Positions 7,392 to 17,100 of a stretch of 64,000 nucleotides of DNA are shown here, piece by piece. The stretch is from positions 20,742 through 84,741 of the forward strand of contig JAFWMS010000014.1 in NCBI GenBank assembly GCA_017545535.1, written 5' to 3'. Numbering within the stretch: position 1 is the first letter of the stretch; every line of letters begins with the position of its first letter. This stretch comes from Clostridia bacterium. GTDB lineage: Bacteria > Bacillota > Clostridia > Christensenellales > CAG-138. The position numbers were made by a program, and so were the translations under genes. The notes below the pieces were generated by a model that was given only the letters and a program-made list of their open reading frames with translations, was not told where the DNA came from and did no database searches.

Positions 7392-8981
7392 TCACTTCAC
7401 CATGCTGACCATCAGCATGCCAAAGTCCTCTGACGGATTGGTCGCGGGAAGGATCCCGGCGATCTTGCCGCCGGAGACGATGGCGATGCGGTCACAGATC
7501 TGCCTGAGCTCCTCCAGCTCGGAGGAGATCATGACCACGGTGACGCCGCTCTCTCGATTGAAGCGGCGCAGCGCCTCCAGCACCAGGGCCTTGGCGCCCA
7601 CGTCGATGCCGCGGGTGGGCTCGGAGACGAAGAGGAACTTCGGCTCCAGGGCGAAGGCCTTGGCCAGGCAGATCTTCTGCTGGTTGCCGCCGGAGAGCTC
7701 CTTCGCCTTCTGCTTGGAACCGGTGCACTTAATGGCCAGCTCGTCGATATACCGCTCGGTGACCTCACGGATCGCCTTCTCATCTCGCCACTTGATCAGG
7801 CCGCCGAGATAATTCTTCAGGAACTTGTTCTGGACCTGCATGGCCGGGAAGGCCACGTTCCATTCCAGCGTCTCGTCCAACAGCAGACCTACGCCCCGCC
7901 GATCCTCCGACACGAAAGCCAGGGAGGCGTCCAGACACTTGCGGGGGCTGTTGAGAGGGATCTGTTTCCCGTCCAGCTCCACGGTGCCGCCCGCCTCATA
8001 GAGGCCCATGATCCCGTTGGGAATGCCCAGCTTGCCCTGACCGGCCAAGCCGCCGATGCCCAAAATCTCGCCCTCCTTCACGTCCAAGCTCACGTCACGA
8101 ACGATCTCGCCGGGCATGTCAACCCACAGCCGACGGATGGACATGATGGTCCTTGCATCCTTTTCGTCCCGGGCCTCCACGCTGGCGCCGGTATCCACGT
8201 TCCGACCCACCATCCACTTGGAGATCTCGTTGACGTTGGTCTCCTTCGCCGGGACATCCTTGACGACGAAGCCGTCGCGCATGACGACCACCTTGTCGCA
8301 AACGGACAGGATCTCCTGGAGGCGGTGGGTGATGAAGATCACGGCGATGCCGTTTTTCGACATAGCGCGGATGGAGTCGAGAAGCGCCTCCGCCTCCTTC
8401 TCGGTCAAAACGGCGGTGGGCTCATCCAGGATCAGGAGCTTGAGCTGATCCTTGCTGAGCTCACGGGCGATCTCTGTAAACTGCTTGTGGCCCACGGGCA
8501 TTTCGTGGATGACCATGTCCTTGTCCACGTGGAAGCCCATTTTTTCGATGGAGGTCTCCGCCCGTCCGGTCATCTGGTTATAATCCAGGGTGTCCAGCCG
8601 CTCGCCGAAGACCTCGGAGATCACGTTCCGCTTCTTGGGCTCCCGGTTCAAAAGGATGTTCTCCGTGGCGGTGAAGCCGGGGATCAGGGAGAACTCCTGG
8701 TGCACCATGCCGATGCCCGCGGCCAGGGCGTCGAAGGGGGTCTCGAAGGTGACTTTCTGCCCGTTGAGCAGGATGTCTCCCTCGTAGCCGCCGGTCTCCC
8801 GGATCACGTTCATGCCGAACAGGATCTTCATCAGCGTGCTCTTGCCGGCGCCGTTCTCACCGCACAGGCCCAGCACCTCCCCTTCGCCCAGGGTGATGTT
8901 GATGTCGGTCAGAACCTGGTTGCCGAAGAAGTCCTTCTTGATGTTGCGCATTTCCAGCAGGGGCGTGTTCTTCTTTTCCAT
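7392..8981 (-). CDS. Double-domain ABC importer ATPase (RbsA/MglA type)
   Basis: A 529-residue protein with two fused nucleotide-binding domains. Domain 1 has an intact Walker A (GENGAGKST) and Walker B (LLILDEPTAVLT). Domain 2 has a degenerate P-loop (GGLAGQGKLG) but a complete signature (LSGGNQQK) and FVSEPTRGIDVGAK, as is usual in the ribose/nucleoside class. I start at the ATG at 8981: the longer in-frame start at 9038 would place a terminator hairpin inside the coding region, and those 19 residues are unlike the family. It drives uptake through the two downstream permeases. Confidence 0.85.
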   Translation of the reverse strand: MEKKNTPLLEMRNIKKDFFGNQVLTDINITLGEGEVLGLCGENGAGKSTLMKILFGMNVIRETGGYEGDILLNGQKVTFETPFDALAAGIGMVHQEFSLIPGFTATENILLNREPKKRNVISEVFGERLDTLDYNQMTGRAETSIEKMGFHVDKDMVIHEMPVGHKQFTEIARELSKDQLKLLILDEPTAVLTEKEAEALLDSIRAMSKNGIAVIFITHRLQEILSVCDKVVVMRDGFVVKDVPAKETNVNEISKWMVGRNVDTGASVEARDEKDARTIMSIRRLWVDMPGEIVRDVSLDVKEGEILGIGGLAGQGKLGIPNGIMGLYEAGGTVELDGKQIPLNSPRKCLDASLAFVSEDRRGVGLLLDETLEWNVAFPAMQVQNKFLKNYLGGLIKWRDEKAIREVTERYIDELAIKCTGSKQKAKELSGGNQQKICLAKAFALEPKFLFVSEPTRGIDVGAKALVLEALRRFNRESGVTVVMISSELEELRQICDRIAIVSGGKIAGILPATNPSEDFGMLMVSMVK

Positions 8982-9003
8982 ATCTTTACAGGCCCTCTTT
9001 CTT

Positions 9004-9030
9004 AAAAAAGGGGGAGGTTGGGCCTCCCCC
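9004..9030 (-). terminator. Intra-operon terminator after the binding-protein gene
   Basis: Minus strand stem GGGGGAGG/CCTCCCCC (9010-9030) followed by TTTTTT. It lies between the solute-binding gene and the ATPase gene, so most transcripts should stop here and the binding protein be made in excess. Confidence 0.75.
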
Positions 9031-9053
9031 GTGTTCATAGGTTTCGATCCGAC

Positions 9054-10247
9054 TTATTTGATGGTGAAGTACTTCTCAGGCACCTCGATCTCGGTGGCGC
9101 CCATGTAGTGGCCGGGATTGCCCATGATGTAGGTATCCTGGTATACGAGGAAGGTGTTCTCCGCCTTCACGCCGGTCTCCGCGTCGGTGTAGTTGGAGCC
9201 GTTCCACTCCGCACCGGGGGAGAAGATGCCGTATGCCTCAGCGATGTCGTCCATGTCGAGGAGCTCGCTCTCGCCCTTGATGACGTTCATGGCATGCTGG
9301 GCAAGACCGGCGGACACGGTGTAGCCATAGGAATAGGCCCAGGTGCCGAACCGGCCGGCGCCGCCCTTCTCACAGACGGCCTGCTCGACCTTGGCAAGGA
9401 TCTTGGCATAGTCGCCAGCCTCAGCGGTCAGGTCGATGCCCAGAGCGCCGGGGTAACCCATGGTGGGAGAGGGCAGGTCAGCCTCCACGAAGCAGCCGCC
9501 GTAGGCGAGGAGCTGCTTCAAGAGGGGCTCGGTGTGGGCGTCGTTGGTGCAGAAGTAGGCGGCGTTCTTGCCGTACTGCTCGACCCACTGGGGCACATGC
9601 TCCAGGATGTAGGCCTGGGCGCCGGCCACGCCAACGTCCGTGGTGGGATCGGGCGCGGTCTCCAGGACGAACTTCATGCCAAACTCTTCGCAGGCGGCCC
9701 TCATGATGGCCACACGACGGCTCATGGTCTCATAGGACATATGACGGGGGAAGGAGATGTGGACGAAGGTGTCGCAGCCCATCTCGTGAGCGGTCCGGAT
9801 CATCAGGTAGCCACGGGCGACGAAGTCGTTGTTGCAGACCAGGTCGGCGGCGCTGCCGATCTCGGGCAGATCCTCATGGGACTCACCGGCGATGCAGAGG
9901 ATGTCGGGGCGGCGCTCCTTGATCTGACGGAAGGCTTCGGTGGTGCCGGGCACAGCCTGGTTGACGATGATGGCCTTCATCAGAGGATCGTCGGACATGT
10001 TGACGATGGTCTGGATGGTGGTCTCCAGCTCCTCAGTGAAGTTGTCGGGATAGATGGCCAGCTTGACCATATCCTCGCCGTACATAGCCTGGAAGGCCTC
10101 GGCGCCGCGGCGGTCGTCCTCACTCTGGGAGACGGAGCCGGTGATGATGCCGATATGGAACTCGTCATCGGCGGAAGCGGGCCTTGCAACGGCGACCAGC
10201 GCGAACACCATAGTCAGCGCAAGCAGCAGGGACAATGCTTTCTTCAT
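9054..10247 (-). CDS. DUF3798-family extracellular solute-binding protein
   Basis: A 397-residue exported protein with an N-terminal signal peptide (KKALSLLLALTMVFALVAV, cleavage near PASA-DD). No lipobox Cys is present. The mature part (EFHIGIITGSVSQSEDD, then TIVNMSDDPLMKAIIVNQAV) has the periplasmic-binding-protein type 1 look and matches DUF3798 as I know it. It heads the importer operon behind a consensus promoter, with CAGGAGGAA before the ATG. The ligand is unknown; the linked RbsA/RbsC-type parts favour a sugar- or nucleoside-like compound. Confidence 0.75.
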   Translation of the reverse strand: MKKALSLLLALTMVFALVAVARPASADDEFHIGIITGSVSQSEDDRRGAEAFQAMYGEDMVKLAIYPDNFTEELETTIQTIVNMSDDPLMKAIIVNQAVPGTTEAFRQIKERRPDILCIAGESHEDLPEIGSAADLVCNNDFVARGYLMIRTAHEMGCDTFVHISFPRHMSYETMSRRVAIMRAACEEFGMKFVLETAPDPTTDVGVAGAQAYILEHVPQWVEQYGKNAAYFCTNDAHTEPLLKQLLAYGGCFVEADLPSPTMGYPGALGIDLTAEAGDYAKILAKVEQAVCEKGGAGRFGTWAYSYGYTVSAGLAQHAMNVIKGESELLDMDDIAEAYGIFSPGAEWNGSNYTDAETGVKAENTFLVYQDTYIMGNPGHYMGATEIEVPEKYFTIK

Positions 10248-10335
10248 GTTTTGGATTCCTCCTGTACTATTTTATTCTCGGACATCCCCGCATTTTTTTG
10301 CTGAATAAAAATGCAAGGGAGCCTGAACACTTTAT

Positions 10336-10364
10336 AGTATAGACGCATGGACGTGCCTTGTCAA
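10336..10364 (-). promoter_or_regulatory. Sigma-A promoter of the DUF3798 ABC operon
   Basis: Minus strand TTGACA (10359-10364), 17-base spacer, TATACT (10336-10341). The ~85-base leader carries a hairpin (GCATTTTT/AAAAATGC near 10288-10313). Confidence 0.7.
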
Positions 10365-10466
10365 CGAATTGTTCATACATGGGTACAAAAAACGAATGGA
10401 TTCACCCCCTTTTCCGGTGGGATACGCTCATGTTTATGCGCCCTTTTCCGTTTGAAGGGACCGCGT

Positions 10467-10497
10467 TGCATAGTTTTTTGCCCTTCGAGGCAGAGTA
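10467..10497 (+). promoter_or_regulatory. Possible forespore sigma-G promoter for spoVAD-spoVAE
   Basis: TGCATA (10467-10472), 18-base spacer, CAGAGTA (10491-10497). This fits the sigma-G pattern (TGNATA / CATACTA) at 5 of 7 bases in the -10 and is placed 17 bases before the ribosome site. No sigma-A promoter is visible here. Assigned by eye. Confidence 0.4.
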
Positions 10498-10526
10498 AAT
10501 CCAAAAGAAACACGGGAGGAATGAAC

Positions 10527-11552
10527 ATGGACCAAACCGGCAGCGCTACGCTGTCCTTTGAGAATCGGCCCTACGTGCTCTCCGCCGCCAGCGTGGCGGG
10601 ACCCGCGGAGGGAAAGGGGCCCCTCGGTCACCGCTTCGACGAGGTGCTCACCGACGATCGGCTGGGGGAAAAGACATTCGAGCAAGGGGAACGAAAGATG
10701 CTCCTCAAGGCCCTGCGCCGGTCCATGGCTCGGGTAGGGCTTCCCATGGCGGAGGCGGGCTGCCTGCTGGCCGGGGACCTGCTGAACCAGATCATCACCG
10801 CCAGCTACGCCGCCCGGGAGCTCTCCATCCCCTACCTGGGGCTCTACGGGGCCTGCTCCACCATGACGGAAGCTTTGCTCCTGGGCGGAGCCCTGGTGGA
10901 CGGGGGCTATCAAAGCCGGGCCCTCTGCGCCGCCTGCTCCCACTTCTCCACCGCCGAGCGCCAATACCGCTTCCCCCTGGAGATGGGCACCACCGCCCCG
11001 CCCCACGCCCAGCGGACCGTCACCGGCGCCGGGGCCGTGCTCCTGGGCGCCTCCCCTCTCCCCCACACCGGCTTCCGCCACGTCCGCCTGGAGGCAGCCA
11101 CCCTGGGCCGGGTCCGGGATCTTGGCATCACCGACGCCAACAACATGGGCGCGGCCATGGCCCCCGCCGCCTGCGACACCATCGGGCGGCATCTGGCGGA
11201 TCGGGGCATGGGGGCGGAGGATTTCGACTGGATCGTCACCGGGGACCTGGGGGACTTCGGCAGCCGGATGCTTCAGGAACTGGCCCGGGAGGCGGGCCTC
11301 CCCCTGGCGGGACGGCACATGGACTGCGGCAGCATGGTCTATCGCCCGGAGCAGGGCTACAACTGCCGGGGATCCGGCTGCGGCTGCAGCGCCATCGTGC
11401 TAGCAGGCCATGTGCTGCCGGAGCTGGAGAAGGGCCGGGTGAAGCGGGTGCTGTTCTTGTCCACGGGGGCCCTCATGAGCCCCCTCTCCGCCTGCCAGGG
11501 GGAGAGCATCCCGGGCATCGCCCACGCCATATCGCTTGTACATGAGGAGTAA
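10527..11552 (+). CDS. spoVAD: Stage V sporulation protein AD
   Basis: A 341-residue protein matching SpoVAD in length and sequence: YLGLYGACSTMTEALLLGG near residue 105, HFSTAERQYRFPLEMG, DANNMGAAMAPAACDTI and RGSGCGCSAIV. SpoVAD is a thiolase-fold protein that binds dipicolinic acid (DPA) and helps the SpoVA channel move DPA into the forespore and out at germination. Start 10527 has GGAGGA six bases upstream; the ATG at 10521 touches the ribosome site. It is followed after 3 bases by spoVAE. The usual spoVAC partner is not adjacent. Confidence 0.92.
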   Translation: MDQTGSATLSFENRPYVLSAASVAGPAEGKGPLGHRFDEVLTDDRLGEKTFEQGERKMLLKALRRSMARVGLPMAEAGCLLAGDLLNQIITASYAARELSIPYLGLYGACSTMTEALLLGGALVDGGYQSRALCAACSHFSTAERQYRFPLEMGTTAPPHAQRTVTGAGAVLLGASPLPHTGFRHVRLEAATLGRVRDLGITDANNMGAAMAPAACDTIGRHLADRGMGAEDFDWIVTGDLGDFGSRMLQELAREAGLPLAGRHMDCGSMVYRPEQGYNCRGSGCGCSAIVLAGHVLPELEKGRVKRVLFLSTGALMSPLSACQGESIPGIAHAISLVHEE

Positions 11553-11555
11553 AAA

Positions 11556-11921
11556 ATGGATTGGATGATGTATTTGAAGGTGTTTTTCGTGGGCGGGCTG
11601 CTGTGCGCCCTGGGGCAGCTGGGCCTGTCGTTGACCCGGCTCACCTCCGCCCGCATCTTGGTGATCTACGTGACGGCCGGGGTCATTTTGGGCGGTCTCG
11701 GCCTCTATGGGCCCTTGGTGGACTGGGCCGGGGCCGGGGCCACGGTGCCTTTGACCGGCTTTGGCTACGCCCTCTCCCAGGGCGCAAAAAAGGCCGTGCA
11801 GGAGCACGGTCTCATCGGCGCCTTCACCGGCGGCATCACCGCCACCGCCGCAGGCATCGCCGCGGCCATCACCTTCGGCTATCTCTTCGCCCTGCTTTCA
11901 AAGCCCCAGACGAAGATGTGA
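11556..11921 (+). CDS. spoVAE: Stage V sporulation protein AE (SpoVAEb type)
   Basis: A 121-residue membrane protein with about four hydrophobic helices: the N-terminal YLKVFFVGGLLCALGQ, ILVIYVTAGVILGGLGLYGPL, and GLIGAFTGGITATAAGIAA. These are conserved SpoVAE segments. It is part of the DPA channel in the inner spore membrane. The ribosome site GAGGAG overlaps the end of spoVAD, so the two are coupled. No further spoVA gene follows; the next 47 bases lead into the promoter of the TIR cluster. Confidence 0.9.
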   Translation: MDWMMYLKVFFVGGLLCALGQLGLSLTRLTSARILVIYVTAGVILGGLGLYGPLVDWAGAGATVPLTGFGYALSQGAKKAVQEHGLIGAFTGGITATAAGIAAAITFGYLFALLSKPQTKM

Positions 11922-11968
11922 TCCTTCGCGCTTTGCGCCAAAAAACGCCGTGATATATCCTTTTATCC

Positions 11969-11997
11969 TTGCCAGAGGGAGGAAACGATAGTATACT
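11969..11997 (+). promoter_or_regulatory. Sigma-A promoter of the TIR-LRR cluster
   Basis: TTGCCA (11969-11974), 17-base spacer, TATACT (11992-11997); the first TIR gene starts 37 bases downstream behind GAGG. Confidence 0.7.
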
Positions 11998-12034
11998 AAT
12001 ATGAAATACAGTGTACCATGTCATGAGGCGTTGA

Positions 12035-12895
12035 ATGGCCAGCAAAGCGGAGACATATTATCCCCCCTACGAAGGCAGCGAGCCCTATATCCACCTGTGC
12101 TTCTCCCACCGGGATGAACGCAAGGTCCGCCCTCTGCTGCGGCGACTTTTGCTGCGAGGCTGCCGGGTTTGGTATAGTGCGGAACAGACGCGGGACAGGT
12201 CCGCTCAGCTATCTCAAAACGAACGCATGCTGGGGGCCGGCCTTACGGTGCTGTATCTCACGGCCTCGGCTCGGGAGGACACATATCTCAAAAACCGGCT
12301 GCTGGTCTGCCAGAAGGCGAAGCAGCCCATCCTGGTTTTGAACACGGATGGCGGGGATAGCGGCCTGTCCCTGGGACTCACCGGGGATGCCTCCGCCATT
12401 ATACCGGGGAGCAACCCCGCGGACGCCGCCGACGCCGTCCTTCACGGACGGGGCTTTTCCCAGATCTTTTTAGGAGAACCGCAGCCCATCTTCGATCGCA
12501 TGTGGCTGCGGCGGGTCAGCGTGCTGCTGCTCCTGTTCACCGTTCTTTTAGGCGGGGGGATGGGGCTTTATCGATACCTTCATCCGCCGGTCCTTCCGCC
12601 GCCGACGGAAGCGGTCACGCCTGAGCCGGAGCCTACGGACCAGGTGCTCATCGCGGACGGATCCCTGCGGGAGGCGGCCCGGGCGGCCATGGGCGGTGGC
12701 CTGATCACTCCGGAAGCCCTGGAGGGGATCGAAAGCCTGTCCCTGTCCCGGCTCCCCTCCCATCCTGAAGATCTGTCCATCTTCCCCAACCTGTCCACGC
12801 TGATCCTCTCCCAGGAGGCGGCCAAAGCTGCCCCGGAACTGCCCGATCTCTACGAGCGCTACACGCTGATCGTCGCAGGAGGTGAGGGCCAATGA
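12035..12895 (+). CDS. TIR-TM protein with a short LRR-like tail; catalytic Glu replaced
   Basis: A 286-residue protein. Residues ~17-145 are a TIR domain (PYIHLCFSHRDERKV, GCRVWYSAE, then KAKQPILVL). By aligning on the conserved strand-D proline (Pro98), the position of the catalytic NADase glutamate is Arg88, and the WYDEGI motif is also lost, so this is probably a pseudo-TIR. One membrane helix spans ~161-178, followed by a Pro/Glu-rich linker and a single LRR-like unit (IFPNLSTLILS). Topology is likely TIR inside, tail outside. It overlaps the next gene by ATGA, so the two are co-translated and may work as a pair. Confidence 0.75.
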   Translation: MASKAETYYPPYEGSEPYIHLCFSHRDERKVRPLLRRLLLRGCRVWYSAEQTRDRSAQLSQNERMLGAGLTVLYLTASAREDTYLKNRLLVCQKAKQPILVLNTDGGDSGLSLGLTGDASAIIPGSNPADAADAVLHGRGFSQIFLGEPQPIFDRMWLRRVSVLLLLFTVLLGGGMGLYRYLHPPVLPPPTEAVTPEPEPTDQVLIADGSLREAARAAMGGGLITPEALEGIESLSLSRLPSHPEDLSIFPNLSTLILSQEAAKAAPELPDLYERYTLIVAGGEGQ

Positions 12896-14100
12896 GCGAG
12901 TTCTTCACCCCCTACGAGGGCAAGCGGCCCTATCTGTTCATCAGCTATTCCCATAAAAACTCACAGGAGGTCCTGGAGACCATCACCCTGCTCCACCAGC
13001 GGCACGTGCGCCTCTGGTACGACGAGGGCATCCCTGCCGGAAACGACTGGCCCAAGAATATCGAGACCCATATGCGGGCCTCGGCCATGGTCCTCTTCTT
13101 CCTGTCCAGGACCGCCCTTGACTCCCCCAACTGCCTATCGGAGATCGAGACCGCCGTGGCTTTGAAAAAGCCCGTTCTGTACTTCACACTGGACGACGCT
13201 CAGCCGGAGGGCCGATGGGCGGAGGTGATGCAAAGCTGTCTCCCCCTCCCCACTCCCGAGACGCCCAAGGAACGGGCGGACGTGATCACGGGCCACAAAA
13301 AGCTCCGACGCAGCTTCTATCGCCGGTGGACGGAGGGGCTGCCCCGGGGTCTCTTCGGGTTCCTGCTGTCGCTGCTGCTGTTCGCCGCGGCCCTCCTGGG
13401 TGCTTACGGGGTCTACTCGGGCTGGTTCGATCCTCCGGTGGTGGAAGCACCCACCCCAACCCCCACGTTCAAGGCTACGCCTCGACCTACGCCCACCCCC
13501 ACACCAACGCCCACCGCCACCCCCGGGCCCACGGATACCCCCGGGCCCACGCCCACGCTCCCCTCTGATCTGGCGGAGTTGACCTTCCCGGACGAGGAGC
13601 AGGAGCGGGCCGTTCGGGCCGTTCTGCGCTCCAGTAAGGAGCACATCTATCTGCAGGAGCTTTCGGCGGTCACGTCCCTGTCCATCGTGGGAAACATGCC
13701 CGTGGCAGACATTCAAAACACGCTCTTCACCTTCGATGGCACCTGTCTGGTGAATGGCAGCAAGGTGGCCGAGGGCAAGGTGAAGAACCTGTCCCTTATC
13801 GGGCGGATGGTCTATCTCGAACGGCTGGCTCTGGTGCGCCAGCCCCTGTCCGACGTCTCGGCCCTGAGCGGACTGGTGATGCTGCAGGAGCTGAACCTTG
13901 CCGGCAACGGCGCCCTGAGAAGTTTGGAAAAACTAAAGGATCTGCCCCGACTCACCACGCTGCACCTGGAGCACAGCGGCGTGACGGACCTCTCTTCCCT
14001 GTCGGCGCTGCCCTCCCTGAGGACCGTTTACGTCAGCGCGGACATGCTGCCCTTGCGTTTTCCGGAGAACTGTACCTTTACCGTGATTCTGGTGCCCTGA
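12892..14100 (+). CDS. TIR-TM-LRR receptor-like protein with intact TIR catalytic Glu
   Basis: A 402-residue protein. Residues ~10-115 form a TIR domain with the full signature: YEGKRPYLFISYSHKNS, LWYDEGIPAG, and NCLSEIETAVALKKPVLY, where Glu84 matches the SARM1-type catalytic glutamate. One membrane helix lies at ~153-175. A Pro/Thr repeat linker (PTPTPTPT type, ~185-225) leads to leucine-rich repeats (~300-390: LERLALVRQPLSDVSALSG, LQELNLAGN). Probable topology is TIR in the cytoplasm and LRR outside, like an animal Toll receptor. It may degrade NAD+ or make a cyclic-ADPR-like signal when the ectodomain senses a ligand; this is inference. Confidence 0.8.
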   Translation: MSEFFTPYEGKRPYLFISYSHKNSQEVLETITLLHQRHVRLWYDEGIPAGNDWPKNIETHMRASAMVLFFLSRTALDSPNCLSEIETAVALKKPVLYFTLDDAQPEGRWAEVMQSCLPLPTPETPKERADVITGHKKLRRSFYRRWTEGLPRGLFGFLLSLLLFAAALLGAYGVYSGWFDPPVVEAPTPTPTFKATPRPTPTPTPTPTATPGPTDTPGPTPTLPSDLAELTFPDEEQERAVRAVLRSSKEHIYLQELSAVTSLSIVGNMPVADIQNTLFTFDGTCLVNGSKVAEGKVKNLSLIGRMVYLERLALVRQPLSDVSALSGLVMLQELNLAGNGALRSLEKLKDLPRLTTLHLEHSGVTDLSSLSALPSLRTVYVSADMLPLRFPENCTFTVILVP

Positions 14101-14139
14101 GCACCGTTCGCCCCCATCCGAAACAAGAAAGGAATCCCC

Positions 14140-17100
14140 ATGAAACGAGCCATCTATCCCCTGTACGCCCCGGCTGACGAAGGTCGGGTAAAGCCCATTC
14201 TGGACGCCCTGCAGCAAAAGGGCGTGACCGTGCGGACCAAGGCCCCCGGCAAGGGGGACGCCCTGGTGCTGTTCCTGTCGGAAAATTTGACCGCCGAGGG
14301 GCCGGAGACGGACGCTTTCTTTCGGCTGAACGCGGGGCGGGAGCTGGTGATCCCCGTGAACCTGGACGGCTCCACGCCCCCGGAGGAGCTGCAGAGCGCC
14401 CTCATGGCCCGGCATAGTTTGGACGGGCGCAAGTACGGCACGGCGGAGCTGGCGGATCTCATCGCCAGGGCTGCCATGGGTGAAAAAAAGAGCAGGCTCC
14501 CCCTGGCCCTGGCCCTGGTGGCCGCGGCGGCGCTGCTGGCGGTGGGCGGACTGATCTACCTCAGGCAGCGGCCCGAGCCGGAGCCTCCCGTGGTGGAGGC
14601 CACCGCCACACCGGAGCCCACGCCCACGGCGACGCCCACCCCCTCCCCCACGCCGGAACCTACGTTCCCCGATGTGGACCTGGCCTTTGAAGAGCTGCAA
14701 AAGGTCCACGAGCTCATCATCGTCGGCGACTCCCTCACCCATTTCAACGGGGACGAACAGTGGATAGCGGAGGCGGGCTGGGCCCGGGTGGGGCCGGAAT
14801 ACGTGGCCAACCGGAGCTTCGAGGACGGGGAGGCCCGCTGGTACAGCACCGAGGATGGCCACGAGCTAATCCTCCACGATTGGGGCGCTCTCGACTTCCT
14901 GCCCTATATGAAGAACCTGCAGATGCTGACCCTGGTGAAGGTCCGGGGCACGCTGCCGGATCTTTCCGGCCTCAAAAAGCTGAGCCTGGTGGATCTGTAC
15001 GACTGCGAGATCGACGACATTTCCGGCTTGAAGAGGACCCTGCTCGGCTCCTTCAGTTTTAGCGGCCCGGCCATCGACCTTTCACCCCTCAATGATTGCA
15101 CCCGGCTGGAGTATGCGAACCTGCACTTTTACGGAGGGGAGACCATTGATTTGAGCGGCTTCGGCCCGCTAAAGCTCCGGAGCCTGAATCTATCCGGAGA
15201 CGGGAGCGAAAGGACCGCTGACCTGTCCGGCCTCCAAGGCTGCCCGAATCTGATGGAAGCCCGCCTGGATGGGGTGCCGGTGACGGACCTGAGCTGCCTG
15301 TCGGCAGCGAAAAGCATGTACAGTCTGGATCTGAATGACCTGCAGGCCCTCACCAGTCTCAACGGGCTTCAGGACCACACGGGTCTGACGAATCTCCACA
15401 TCGACAACTGTTTCCGGCTGTCGGACCTGGAGGCACTCAGCAGCTGTTCCTTCCTGCAGGAGCTGTACATGGAGGACTGCTCCGTCAGCGACCTTTCCTT
15501 CCTCACGGGGACCAAAGCCCTGAAAAAGCTGGAGGTGCGAAATATGGGGGCGCTTCGCTCCTTCCACGGATTGGAGGAGCACAAAAGCCTTCGATGGGTC
15601 AGCGCGTCTGAAACGCAGAATCTGTCGGACCTTTCCGCCCTTTCGAACTGCGAGTCTCTGGAGGGGCTGAATCTTTACGAGTGCTTCGCCCTCCGCGATA
15701 TCTCCCCGGTGGTGACACTGCCCAAGCTGAAGGATCTGCAGATATACGGATCGGAGCTCAACGACGTGGACTTCCTCTGGGACGTTCAAAACAAGGAATT
15801 CTTCTCCTTCGGCATCGCGGAGGTGCCAAATTGGGAGGGCCTTGCCGCCATCGGGAAGTACAGCTTCCTCAACATCACGGACCGGAACGGCAGCGCCCTT
15901 CCCTATGTAGAGAACGCCACGGTGATCGACTTCGAGCTGTGGAACCGGGGCGGCCGGGGGAACAACAGCGAGGGCCTGGACCTTACCAAGCTCCCCTCCG
16001 TGACCAACGAGCTGAAGCTCCACTGCGTCACGTCTCTGGAGGGGATCGACCAGCCCCTGGTCAGCCGGATGATACTGGACGACTGCCCCTATCTCACCAC
16101 TTTGAAGGGGATGGAAGGGATGCCCCGGCTGACCAATCTGGCGATCTGCAACTGCCCCCGGCTCGCCGACTGGACCGGTCTCTACGAGCTGGAGCATTTG
16201 CAGGCGATCAGCCTGGAGGCCCTGTTCACCCTGCCCGATTTCGGAAAGGTCACGGCGGAGCATATAGACTTGACCACCATCTACGATTTGAAGGACCTGT
16301 CCTGCTTTGAAAACTATGGGCAGGACCGCTATCAGATCAGCCTCATGGACGTGGACGGGGTCACGGATCTTTCGCCCCTCTACCATCTTCACGGGGAATA
16401 TCTGGGGGTCCCGGCCCACCTGAAGGACCAGGCCCAGGCCCTGGTGGACAGCGGCCTGCTGGACGAATACGAGGTCACCTACCCCGAGGGTTGGTGGGAG
16501 CCCATCGAGCCCCACGTGGAGCTGTTGAGTCTCGACGAGATCGACACCCTGCCCAGCGCCCTGCTCTCCCGAGTCGATCGGCTGACCCTGGCCGGGGACG
16601 CCGTCCTGCCCAACGAGGGGGCCTGGGTGAATGAGGACTGGTCCACGAACCCGCCCGCCCTGTACGTCTGCTATGACGGGGAGGAGGAGCGCTATCCGGT
16701 GGAGCCGGGGACGCTGACGGACCTGACGTGTCTTAAGAAGCTCACGGGGCTCCGGGAGCTGACCGTTTACGCCCAACCCCAGCTCACCTCTCTCGAAGGC
16801 ATCCAGGCCATGAGCGATCTCAAAGACCTGGACGTCCGGCAGTGCCCGGCCCTCACGGACGGCTCCGCGGCCTTCACGGTCCAGAGCCTGGAGGAGCTGC
16901 GGTTCTGGTTCACCGGCGTCCGGTCCATCCAGGGGGTCCAGAACCTGTACGCCCTCAGGATGCTGGATCTCAACGACAACCCGGTGGACGACCTGTCGCC
17001 CCTCGAAGCCTGCGGTGCTTTGGAGGACGTGAACTTCCAGCTGCCCATGATGACCTTTGAGGAACTGAAGGTCCAGCCGGAGGCGGTGCGGCGGAACATC

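Noticed and set aside
10347..10526. A longer N-terminus for spoVAD starting at 10347
   Set aside because: The extra 60 residues are unlike SpoVAD, and GGAGGA at 10515-10520 serves the ATG at 10527.
13440..13570. Short tandem repeats suggesting a CRISPR or minisatellite
   Set aside because: They encode the Pro/Thr linker of the TIR-LRR protein in frame; there are no unique spacers.
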